47,404 bases of DNA, from positions 1-47,404 of the forward strand of contig DFJW01000078.1 in the NCBI GenBank assembly GCA_002373775.1, read 5' to 3'. The notes below the pieces were generated by a model. It searched no databases and was not told where the DNA came from. It saw only the letters and a program-made list of their open reading frames with translations. Below are positions 41,479 through 47,404 of this stretch, in pieces (the first letter of the stretch is position 1; the number at the start of each line of letters is the position of its first letter). The translations under genes and the position numbers were made by a program. This DNA is from Ruminococcus flavefaciens. GTDB lineage: Bacteria; Bacillota; Clostridia; Oscillospirales; Ruminococcaceae.

Positions 41479-42002
41479 TTCTGCTCCACCGTCCTGCTGT
41501 ATATCAAAACATATGAACCTATTTTTCTATTACTTTTTATAGCGTCTTGGCAGATCTTATCTGCTGTCTCAGTATTATTATCTAAAACGTAACATATCAC
41601 AAAAAATGAATTATTAGTTTTAAGCACATCTGACACTTTGCCGCAGATTTTTCTAAAATCATCGCTTGGCTCGATTTTGACAGACTCTAATCCTGCTTTG
41701 ATACTTGCTATCTCGCTTGGTTTATATTCGATACTGCCTTTGTTTTTTCGGAAGAAAAATACTATTGTACCTGGCAGTCCTTTTTTATTTGAATTAGGTC
41801 CCGAAAGCACTGTTTTTATCTGACCGTTATAGTATGCTTTTCCGCCTTTTATCTCGTATTTTATATTATCAACAATGCAGTCTTTGCCCTCAAGCAGCTG
41901 TAATACGATATCCGTCAGCATTCCGCGGTTCAGCTGCGGCTTATTTGATATCATATTTGTATGTTCTTTTATCCACATATTCTTTACCTCTTTTGCAGCC
42001 AT
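41475..42002 (-). CDS. Small protein of unknown function, first gene of helicase/PLD operon
   Basis: A 175-residue soluble protein with no family I recognise. The first part (NRGMLTDIVLQLLEGKDCIVDNIKYEIKGGKAYYNGQIKTVLSG) suggests a small alpha-beta fold, and the last third (FFVICYVLDNNTETADKICQDAIKSNRKIGSYVLIYSR) a beta-alpha-beta unit that might bind a ligand. The stop overlaps the PLD start in an ATGA arrangement. No signal peptide or membrane segment is seen. It may be a recognition or regulatory subunit of the helicase/nuclease pair. Confidence 0.7.
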   Translation of the reverse strand: MAAKEVKNMWIKEHTNMISNKPQLNRGMLTDIVLQLLEGKDCIVDNIKYEIKGGKAYYNGQIKTVLSGPNSNKKGLPGTIVFFFRKNKGSIEYKPSEIASIKAGLESVKIEPSDDFRKICGKVSDVLKTNNSFFVICYVLDNNTETADKICQDAIKSNRKIGSYVLIYSRTVEQK

Positions 42003-42029
42003 AATTCTATGTGCGCTTTATTGTATATG

Positions 42030-42058
42030 ATTATACACGAAATGGCAACAAAAGTCAA
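42030..42058 (-). promoter_or_regulatory. Promoter of the helicase/PLD operon
   Basis: On the minus strand TTGACT (42058-42053), 17-base spacer, TATAAT (42035-42030), 28 bases before the first start codon at 42002. Confidence 0.82.
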
Positions 42059-42505
42059 TAAATTGCAGCCGCAGCGAGTTTAACAGCAGGCACGGATTTG
42101 GCTGGCGAGACTGCTCTGTTTCCTGTTCATTAACATACAAATTATGTGCAGCATAAGCGCTATTGATACGTTCCGCTTGTGCCTGCCGTACAGGATATAC
42201 TCATAAGCCGATAGCAGATAGGTTTGCGTGCTGCTTGGATCCTATCCATTGGTTTTATCAGTTCCTGGATTGCATTTTTTACTGACAGTTCAGGGGAGGG
42301 CGTTGACTTAATGATTTAACGAACTCTTTGTGCAAATTGCCAAAGCAGGCGTCTCTCCCCGGCGTAAAAAACGCTGATACAGTGAAAAATCATCAGCACA
42401 CAGTCCACTGCCTGAAAGCCACTTTGCACTCCGCTGCATACATTGCCATTAATTGTTCAATGCTCTGAAATTGCCTGTATTCCGGAACTTTTTTCAGAAA
42501 TTGCA
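42059..42505. other. 447-base gap between divergent operons, possibly decayed coding DNA
   Basis: No intact gene is visible. On the minus strand a frame of about 33 codons around 42395-42497 (LKKVPEYRQFQSIEQLMAMY and following residues) looks coding-like but ends in TGA and has no plausible start. The rest shows no promoter or terminator I can defend. It may be the remains of a lost gene or a mobile element. Confidence 0.35.
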
Positions 42506-42534
42506 TTGACTTACCCCTGCGGCTAAGCTATAAT
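42506..42534 (+). promoter_or_regulatory. Promoter of the acidic-tail gene array
   Basis: TTGACT (42506-42511), 17-base spacer, TATAAT (42529-42534), the same hexamers as the divergent helicase operon promoter at 42030. Confidence 0.82.
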
Positions 42535-42601
42535 AAGCTCACAGAACAAGCTCCGGAGCAGGGCGGCTGACGAGCTGCCAATAACAAAAAGGAGTAATTC
42601 T

Positions 42602-43585
42602 ATGAGCAAAGATCAAATGCATCGGTATAACCCTTTACAGTGGGATAGATTGGACCTTGACGGCTTTGAAAAACGTTATGGCGGATGCAGTCTTGAGGGC
42701 GTTCCGTTAAATGTAATGCGTGAAATGATATACAATAGCGTATGTGCTGCTAAAGGACTTCCAAAGGATTCGGTAGCCTTTGCATATGCTCTCGCGTTGA
42801 GCGCTTACTCGCATATATGCGAAAACGGTTTCATTGTATCATTGTTCGGCGAAGAAAATCTTGGCATAAGCTATTCTCACATTATGGAAACAAGATATAT
42901 CCTCGCGGCAAATGAGCTTTATCTCTGTCAGGAGAAAGAATACGATCATCTTACTGACTACGGCTTTGCATGGGCACTTGATATTCTCCTGAAAGCGCTT
43001 GTAATGTCCTTCACGAACGATAGCATACCTACAAGTATCGACCTTTACAGAAACGAATACATTTTAAGAGTAATCGGTGAGACCGTTGAGCTGCTTGCAG
43101 ATGAGGACGGTTCAGAAATAAGCGATAATCGCCTGCTGATAACGCTTTGTCTTCTGAATGAAACAAAGATAGCTCCTTCGTGGGATATGGGAGTTTCTCT
43201 GTGCGAGCATGGCTGCAAATTTATAAAAGGGTTCTATTATGATGCCTATGAGAAAGACATAGTTAAGGCAGCTTTTTTCATACGTTCGTGTTATGATCAC
43301 ATACACGAGATAGGACTTATTTCCGGCGCTGTTTTAATGTACTATGTCGTCCATGAAGTAATGCGATTTAATGCAGGCTGCCATTCGCACGAGGTATTGG
43401 ACTGTTCAGCTCCCGATAAGGAGTTCTGCAAGGATTGCTGTTTTTTTGATATTACCAACGATGACTACTGCGCTCCGCTGTATTCCGCAGATGAAACTGA
43501 TAAAGACGAAGATTATTTCAAAACAGACGACGTTGAAGACGACGACCTCGAACAGTGCTTTTACTTTGACGATGAGGAGGAATAA
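42602..43585 (+). CDS. Acidic-tail protein 1 of 4 (unknown family)
   Basis: A 327-residue protein with no recognised domain. A mostly helical body (KDSVAFAYALALSAYSHICENG near residue 55; NRLLITLCLLNETKIAPSWD near 180; AVLMYYVVHEVMRFNAGCHSHEVLDCSAPDKEFCKDCCFFD near 245-285) is followed by a tail of Asp and Glu (EDYFKTDDVEDDDLEQCFYFDDEEE). The CKDCC stretch may bind metal. The pattern NRLLxxLCxLN and the Tyr/Val-His...RxNxGC block recur in paralogues 3 and 4. An AAGGAG ribosome site lies 9 bases before the ATG. It leads the operon, whose promoter is at 42506, and the second gene follows after 2 bases. Confidence 0.75.
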   Translation: MSKDQMHRYNPLQWDRLDLDGFEKRYGGCSLEGVPLNVMREMIYNSVCAAKGLPKDSVAFAYALALSAYSHICENGFIVSLFGEENLGISYSHIMETRYILAANELYLCQEKEYDHLTDYGFAWALDILLKALVMSFTNDSIPTSIDLYRNEYILRVIGETVELLADEDGSEISDNRLLITLCLLNETKIAPSWDMGVSLCEHGCKFIKGFYYDAYEKDIVKAAFFIRSCYDHIHEIGLISGAVLMYYVVHEVMRFNAGCHSHEVLDCSAPDKEFCKDCCFFDITNDDYCAPLYSADETDKDEDYFKTDDVEDDDLEQCFYFDDEEE

Positions 43586-43587
43586 CT

Positions 43588-44613
43588 ATGGCAATAACAA
43601 GATTTGGAGATATTCTGAAAACTATCCGTGAAACGGCAGAGCGTGAGCTTCCCTATATCGAAAAAAAGAGCGACGTGCTCATTTATGCGGCGCTCTATAT
43701 AATCCTCGAAAAGGAACCGCGCCGCGACACTATCTTCTTCAACCGCTTTCGTGGGCTGTCGCCGATGTGCGATAACGAATCCGACGCCCTGAGCAGACAG
43801 ACCGCGAAAAAGCTCGTTAAGTCCGCTTGCCCCGACGACTTTTTCGAGCATTATACGTTCAGGGAGATTGACGCTTTTCTTGGCGTATGTCTATGCACTA
43901 TGGCAGGTATCGAATACACTGACGAAGACCTGACTGTAAACTGCAAGCTGGGCGGGATAACGCTCCCCGACAAAAGGCTGACGCTCACGATAAAGAAGGC
44001 GGTCGACGAGATATGCCTGAAAAACACTGTATTCTTCGTAAGACCGAGGGTATTCTCCGCATTTATCGCGCTTTATATGAAGCTGCGTAAGCTCAATTCG
44101 ACTTCAATGGCAACGTGGGTATTTTACAATACTCTCAGCTTCCCGAAAGACAAGGATATGCACATTGACCTCATATACAGAGCTATCGAGCTTGTGGAGA
44201 GGGTCTACCGAGACGGCTACGCTGAAATGTATTCGCCCGCGGTCGTACTGTGGCATATTTTCAGAGTTCTGAGACAGGCGTTCGATACCTGCTGCAAGGA
44301 CGGGTGGATAATGAATCGCGGCGATATCGACTATACCAGCAGTTTCGGCGAATACTCCTGCGGACAAAAGGTCTGTGACGAGTGTAACGGCTTTGCCGAA
44401 GCTATGGGCGTCGAGCAGGACAGAGAGGGACTCACGATGGACGATGACGATTCCGAGTTCGACGAGTGCTTCGACTTCTCCGAATTCGACGAAGAAGATG
44501 AGGATGACGACGACGATTACGATGACGCCTTCGACGAAGTATTCGACATAAGCGACGACGATGACGGAATATTGGACGATGTCAGTTTAGGCGAAATGTT
44601 CCGCGCAGAATAA
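43588..44613 (+). CDS. Acidic-tail protein 2 of 4 (unknown family)
   Basis: A 341-residue protein sharing the general plan of its neighbours: a helical body, a CxxC pair (KVCDECNGFAEAM near residue 265), then a long acidic C-terminus in which the motif ECFDFSEFD and a second block DDAFDEVFDISDDDDG appear. It is the most divergent member in the body region (no clear NRLLxxLC block) and ends with an extra 18-residue extension (ILDDVSLGEMFRAE). The tail would carry a large negative charge. No signal peptide or membrane segment is present. The next gene starts 17 bases later. Confidence 0.72.
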   Translation: MAITRFGDILKTIRETAERELPYIEKKSDVLIYAALYIILEKEPRRDTIFFNRFRGLSPMCDNESDALSRQTAKKLVKSACPDDFFEHYTFREIDAFLGVCLCTMAGIEYTDEDLTVNCKLGGITLPDKRLTLTIKKAVDEICLKNTVFFVRPRVFSAFIALYMKLRKLNSTSMATWVFYNTLSFPKDKDMHIDLIYRAIELVERVYRDGYAEMYSPAVVLWHIFRVLRQAFDTCCKDGWIMNRGDIDYTSSFGEYSCGQKVCDECNGFAEAMGVEQDREGLTMDDDDSEFDECFDFSEFDEEDEDDDDDYDDAFDEVFDISDDDDGILDDVSLGEMFRAE

Positions 44614-44630
44614 TATGGGAGGATAATACT

Positions 44631-45623
44631 ATGACTAACGTTAAAGATATAGAGCTTATCGACAGCATACCCGACTATTACGACAGGACCGAATACGCCG
44701 ATATCCCTTGGGACGTCAAGGGAAACATCATAATCAGGGCTCTTCCGTCTAACGAAATGTCCAATAATCTTGCAGCTTTCAGCTACGCCGCCGCGCTGAG
44801 CGTCTACTCTGTGGCGAACCGCGATGACTTTGACGAGGATATGCTCTTTTCGGCAGGTATCCACGGTACTGTCAGTCCCGATATCACCTTCGCCAACAAG
44901 AATCTGAATTATGCAAAGATGCTCGTTGACCGTATGATCAGGGACTATCCCACTTTCGAGAACTATTCTTTTATGGGATTTCTCGAATCCGTGCTTGAGA
45001 TACAGCTTGAGGGCGACGCCGATCTGAATTTCTCATTCGGGCGCGATAAGATAGTGGAACATTATAAACCCATTCTTCGCAATATACGCATTGCGGTGGA
45101 AAATAGGCTCGCAGACGGCGGTGACGCCAAAATATCCGATATAAGGCTTCTGTACGCGCTCTGCTATCTGAACCGTCTTTCCTTCAAGGCAAAGCAAGAA
45201 GCTAAAGCCTATGTAAATGAAAGGCTGGAAAAGATAATTCCGCCCGACGACCCGTCCAAAGATGCAAATAACGCAATACTCTTTGTGGATCAGGTCGATC
45301 AGTCAAGAGGTATAGCCGCGATATCCGACCTCCTGAAATTCTATTTCATAGTCCACTGCGTAAGGCGGTACAATATGGGCTGCCGCTGCGACGAGTGGAT
45401 GGACTGCGCCCACCCCGACCCGTTTGTCTGCAAGGACTGCGAATGTCCGGACAAGGGGGAGTTCCCCGATGACATATGGTACGAGGACTGCGAGGAGGAC
45501 GAAGGCGAGAGCGACGATTTCCCCAATGTCGGATTCGATATGGAATTCCTTACCGGCAATACGGAAAACGACGACTACGACGACGCTTTCGACGAGGTTT
45601 TCGATTTCAGCGAATTTGATTAA
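44631..45623 (+). CDS. Acidic-tail protein 3 of 4 (unknown family)
   Basis: A 330-residue member with NNLAAFSYAAALSVYSVANRDDFDEDML, IRLLYALCYLNRLSFKAKQEAKAYVNERLEKI and LLKFYFIVHCVRRYNMGCRCDEWMDCAHPDPFVCKDCECPD, aligned with the same blocks in protein 1. The CKDCEC group could bind zinc. The acidic tail ends DDYDDAFDEVFDFSEFD, the last seven residues being identical with those of protein 4. A GGAGG ribosome site precedes the ATG. Confidence 0.77.
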   Translation: MTNVKDIELIDSIPDYYDRTEYADIPWDVKGNIIIRALPSNEMSNNLAAFSYAAALSVYSVANRDDFDEDMLFSAGIHGTVSPDITFANKNLNYAKMLVDRMIRDYPTFENYSFMGFLESVLEIQLEGDADLNFSFGRDKIVEHYKPILRNIRIAVENRLADGGDAKISDIRLLYALCYLNRLSFKAKQEAKAYVNERLEKIIPPDDPSKDANNAILFVDQVDQSRGIAAISDLLKFYFIVHCVRRYNMGCRCDEWMDCAHPDPFVCKDCECPDKGEFPDDIWYEDCEEDEGESDDFPNVGFDMEFLTGNTENDDYDDAFDEVFDFSEFD

Positions 45624-45636
45624 GGAGGGAATTACT

Positions 45637-46593
45637 ATGAACGATACGATAAAGACAACAGACAACGAGGATATCCTTGCAGGCTCCCTCAGCGGATTTG
45701 ATATAGCCGAGCAAACCGACGCCGGCGTACCGAAGAACACGGCGATGTTCTGCTTCGCCTGCGCCCTCTGCCTTTACGCCTGCGAATACGAAGGGGAGCC
45801 TTACGTCTACCTGTTTGACGACACGGTAGTAGGCGCCCTCAACAACGACAGGATAACCGCCTATAACTGTATGCACGGAGCTAACCACTATGTCAATGCT
45901 CTTCGCAGGGCGCTTCCACTTGAAGGTCTTACTTTCGCACGGAAGGTTGAAATAATTACAGAGTACATACTGCTTCATTCCTTTAATCTGTATGAACTTC
46001 CGGAGCCTGCCGACACTGATGAGGAGGAATATCAGAGACAGCGGAATAACTATATAATTGATGATATCTTGAAGTATGTCCAATGGACGGTAGAAGAATG
46101 TCTTGGCGATGAAAATACCGGGTATATTTCAGATGAGCGCCTGCTTATTGCGCTGTGTTATCTCAACAGGATAACGTGTGAGAATTCATACAGTGCAAGG
46201 GCATATATGTACGAATGTGGAGGAACTGTCGCATACGGCGACGACTTCAATAATGACCTGAACCATGCTTTTGATCTTATCAGCTGGCTCAGATCGGGAA
46301 ACGATAACAGCCAGATCAACTTTATATCCGACCTTCTGCTCATTTATTACATTGCTCATTGCGTAAGATGCTATAACGAAGGGGTAAGGTTTTGCGGTTT
46401 CCCGAACGAGGACAGCGGAAACGACTTCAACCGGGACGATCTGTCAACCTTTATAAACGGCAGTGAAGAGGACGAAACTGAGGACGGCGATGAAGACTGC
46501 ACCGACCTCGATGAATGTTTCGACTTCGACGACGATGATGAAGACGACGACAGCATTTTTGATGAGGTATTTGATTTCAGCGAATTTGATTAA
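45637..46593 (+). CDS. Acidic-tail protein 4 of 4 (unknown family)
   Basis: A 318-residue member. The start at 45637 is chosen because AAGGAGG stands nine bases before it; the longer open frame back to 45424 runs inside the previous gene. Blocks shared with proteins 1 and 3 are FCFACALCLYACEYEGEPYVYLF, DERLLIALCYLNRITCENS and LLLIYYIAHCVRCYNEGVRF; the CxxC pair is missing. The tail DLDECFDFDDDDEDDDSIFDEVFDFSEFD repeats the ECFDF and FDEVFDFSEFD motifs. The DNA of the last 22 bases is nearly the same as in gene 3, showing recent duplication or gene conversion. Confidence 0.77.
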   Translation: MNDTIKTTDNEDILAGSLSGFDIAEQTDAGVPKNTAMFCFACALCLYACEYEGEPYVYLFDDTVVGALNNDRITAYNCMHGANHYVNALRRALPLEGLTFARKVEIITEYILLHSFNLYELPEPADTDEEEYQRQRNNYIIDDILKYVQWTVEECLGDENTGYISDERLLIALCYLNRITCENSYSARAYMYECGGTVAYGDDFNNDLNHAFDLISWLRSGNDNSQINFISDLLLIYYIAHCVRCYNEGVRFCGFPNEDSGNDFNRDDLSTFINGSEEDETEDGDEDCTDLDECFDFDDDDEDDDSIFDEVFDFSEFD

Positions 46594-46691
46594 GCAGGAA
46601 AATAAACAGCAAAGTTGAACTTTACGGAATAAGTGCAGAATACTTCGGTTTTCAGTCGTATCATTGCCAAAATTTTCAAATAAAAAATGAA

Positions 46692-46725
46692 AAACCTTTC
46701 TGAACCTGTGTGGTCAGAAAGGTTT
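46692..46725. terminator. 12-bp perfect hairpin downstream of the acidic-tail array
   Basis: AAACCTTTCTGA (46692-46703) pairs exactly with 46714-46725. The T-rich run follows it on the minus strand, so it would stop minus-strand transcripts best; on the plus strand it may protect the end of the array mRNA. Confidence 0.6.
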
Positions 46726-46743
46726 AGTCATATTGATGAATAA

Positions 46744-46824
46744 CCTCTTATTCTTCAAGATTTAGATAATACAACTACACTCAAAATTAGAATAGATGAT
46801 TCATTATTAAAATACGAAGAGTAA
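46744..46824 (+). pseudogene. Possible fragment of a RelB/DinJ-type antitoxin
   Basis: The plus-strand frame reads ...LDNTTTLKIRIDDSLLKYEE then a stop at 46822. TTTLKIRIDDSL resembles the first beta-strand and helix of RelB/DinJ antitoxins. There is no start codon and the frame stops after 26 codons, so it would be a decayed remnant. The match is short and may be chance. Confidence 0.25.
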
Positions 46825-46825
46825 A

Positions 46826-46860
46826 CAGGACGTCCGATGTAATCGAACGTCCTGTTTTTT
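46826..46860 (+). terminator. Intrinsic terminator
   Basis: CAGGACGT (46826-46833) pairs with ACGTCCTG (46847-46854), with an inner CGAT/ATCG stem, followed by six T. It probably ends the acidic-tail transcript. Confidence 0.85.
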
Positions 46861-46885
46861 AATAATTGTTATATGAGAAAAAAGC

Positions 46886-47050
46886 TCAAATAATCATTTT
46901 ACGCATAATGACCATATCATATGAGTTGATAAATCCATCAGAATAAACATCTGCTACTTCCCAGTTTTCAAGATTGCCATTACCAAGCAAATAATTTTGA
47001 AGCAAAACTGCATCTGCTACGCTGATTATACTATCTTCATTGATATCTCC
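46886..47050 (-). pseudogene. Orphan dockerin fragment
   Basis: On the minus strand 54 codons encode a complete dockerin (GDINEDSIISVADAVLLQNYLLG ... ADVYSDGFINSYDMVIMRKM) ending at TGA 46888-46886. The frame is blocked by a TGA at 47078-47080 only a few residues upstream and by the terminator-like hairpin at 47062-47119, so the enzyme it belonged to is gone. No ribosome site or start codon precedes it. Confidence 0.8.
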
Positions 47051-47061
47051 GTAGGAGAAAC

Positions 47062-47119
47062 AAAAAAGGACTCGATTTCAGCGTTTTCACATTTCGTGAA
47101 AAGCACTAAAACCGAGTCC
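47062..47119 (-). terminator. Long imperfect hairpin with T run, reading leftward
   Basis: GGACTCG (47068-47074) pairs with CGAGTCC (47113-47119), and GTTTTCAC with GTGAAAAG inside, giving a long stem with small bulges and a 5-base loop. Six T follow on the minus strand (47062-47067). It would end a transcript entering from beyond the right edge. Confidence 0.7.
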
Positions 47120-47289
47120 GAAACTTTGTATACTATTTTTCACTGTCAAAATCGATATTTGCCTGTATTTCGACCTATGGATGGGACTGAAGCTGCTCTT
47201 TTGAGAGTTCAAATCCTTACACATAGGTAAAATAGCCCAATGACATCTATGAAAATCGAAGTAAAATTTTCGAGATTTGGGTAGCAAAA

Positions 47290-47313
47290 AAGCCCGATAT
47301 TTCGGGATTTTTT
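47290..47313. terminator. Short bidirectional terminator-like hairpin
   Basis: CCCGA (47293-47297) and TCGGG (47302-47306) with T runs on both strands (ATTTTTT on plus, CTTTTTT on minus). A further small hairpin, CCGAAAAA/TTTTTCGG, lies at about 47373-47394. No gene is visible from 47120 to the window end. Confidence 0.55.
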
Positions 47314-47404
47314 GGGCATGTCATCAATTTTGTTATGCCATCATGTAAGTTAAGAACCCAAAAGATGTCACCCGAAAAACGGCTATTTTTCGGACTTTGT
47401 CAAA

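Noticed and set aside
45424..45636. N-terminal extension of acidic-tail protein 4
   Set aside because: The extension overlaps protein 3 in another frame and is Arg/Thr-rich; AAGGAGG directly precedes the ATG at 45637.
43500..46600. Acidic Asp/Glu codon runs as a CRISPR or tandem DNA repeat
   Set aside because: The runs are low-complexity GAC/GAT/GAA codons in open frames without regular spacers.
46997..47230. Plus-strand 77-codon ORF near the right edge
   Set aside because: It runs through the orphan dockerin on the opposite strand and the hairpin at 47062, with no ribosome site.
1..47404. tRNA, rRNA genes, insertion sequences or CRISPR arrays
   Set aside because: No cloverleaf with CCA-end pattern, rRNA stretch, transposase ORF or spaced repeat array was seen by eye.

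Overview
The window looks like chromosome from a fibre-degrading, cellulosome-forming Ruminococcus-like bacterium (Oscillospiraceae, Firmicutes). The evidence is four separate dockerin modules (ends of the genes at 1-2066, 23739-24521 and 24785-28030, plus an orphan fragment at 46886-47050), plant cell-wall enzymes (family PL11 rhamnogalacturonan lyase, family GH127 beta-L-arabinofuranosidase), strong AGGAGG Shine-Dalgarno sites, and many TTGACA-17-TATAAT promoters. Species cannot be fixed from this alone.

Layout. 1-2066: 3' part of a secreted rhamnogalacturonan lyase. 2304-6048: a LysR regulator followed by a six-gene redox run (MerR-tail-like protein, flavodoxin, AhpD-like protein, cupin, NAD(P)H:FMN oxidoreductase-like protein, flavin-reductase-like protein). 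6117-21339 (minus strand): a thiopeptide biosynthetic operon, transcribed from about 21390 leftward, with a divergent LytTR/AgrC-like two-component system at 21654-23659. 23739-28030: two dockerin proteins. 28308-31128: putative Re-citrate synthase, GntR regulator, acetyltransferase. 31288-32422: divergent rhodanese and MoeB/HesA-like E1. 32548-34869: a Cys-rich leader peptide with alternative RNA folds, then an ACT protein, a glutamate-cysteine ligase and a class II amidotransferase. 34947-36788: RecQ. 37074-42002 (minus): helicase, phospholipase-D-fold protein and a small unknown, resembling a defence operon. 42602-46593 (plus): four tandem proteins with very acidic tails, three or all four of them related. 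46600-47404: gene remnants and terminators.

How the thiopeptide genes fit together. The 65-residue precursor (21035-21232) has a Ser/Cys/Thr-rich core. Two E1-like/YcaO pairs would cyclise Cys/Ser residues to azolines and two SagB-type proteins would oxidise them. A glutamylating LanB-type protein and a separate elimination protein would make dehydroalanines, and a third LanB-C-like protein (TclM/TbtD type) would close the pyridine macrocycle and expel the leader. An ABC transporter gives export or immunity. The core aligns with lactazole and predicts a pyridine between Ser45 and Ser56.

The most interesting part is its control region. Between the kinase system and the precursor there is an 11-codon ORF (MFWDIFKKIFG) with a perfect Shine-Dalgarno, as first gene behind a promoter that carries LytTR-type direct repeats. 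This suggests a quorum-like loop in which a tiny unprocessed peptide and the thiopeptide are co-expressed. The precursor cassette is also flanked by a 38-bp inverted repeat. The other strong candidates are the cysteine-leader attenuator before the glutamate-cysteine ligase genes and the divergent helicase/PLD operon plus acidic-tail gene array.
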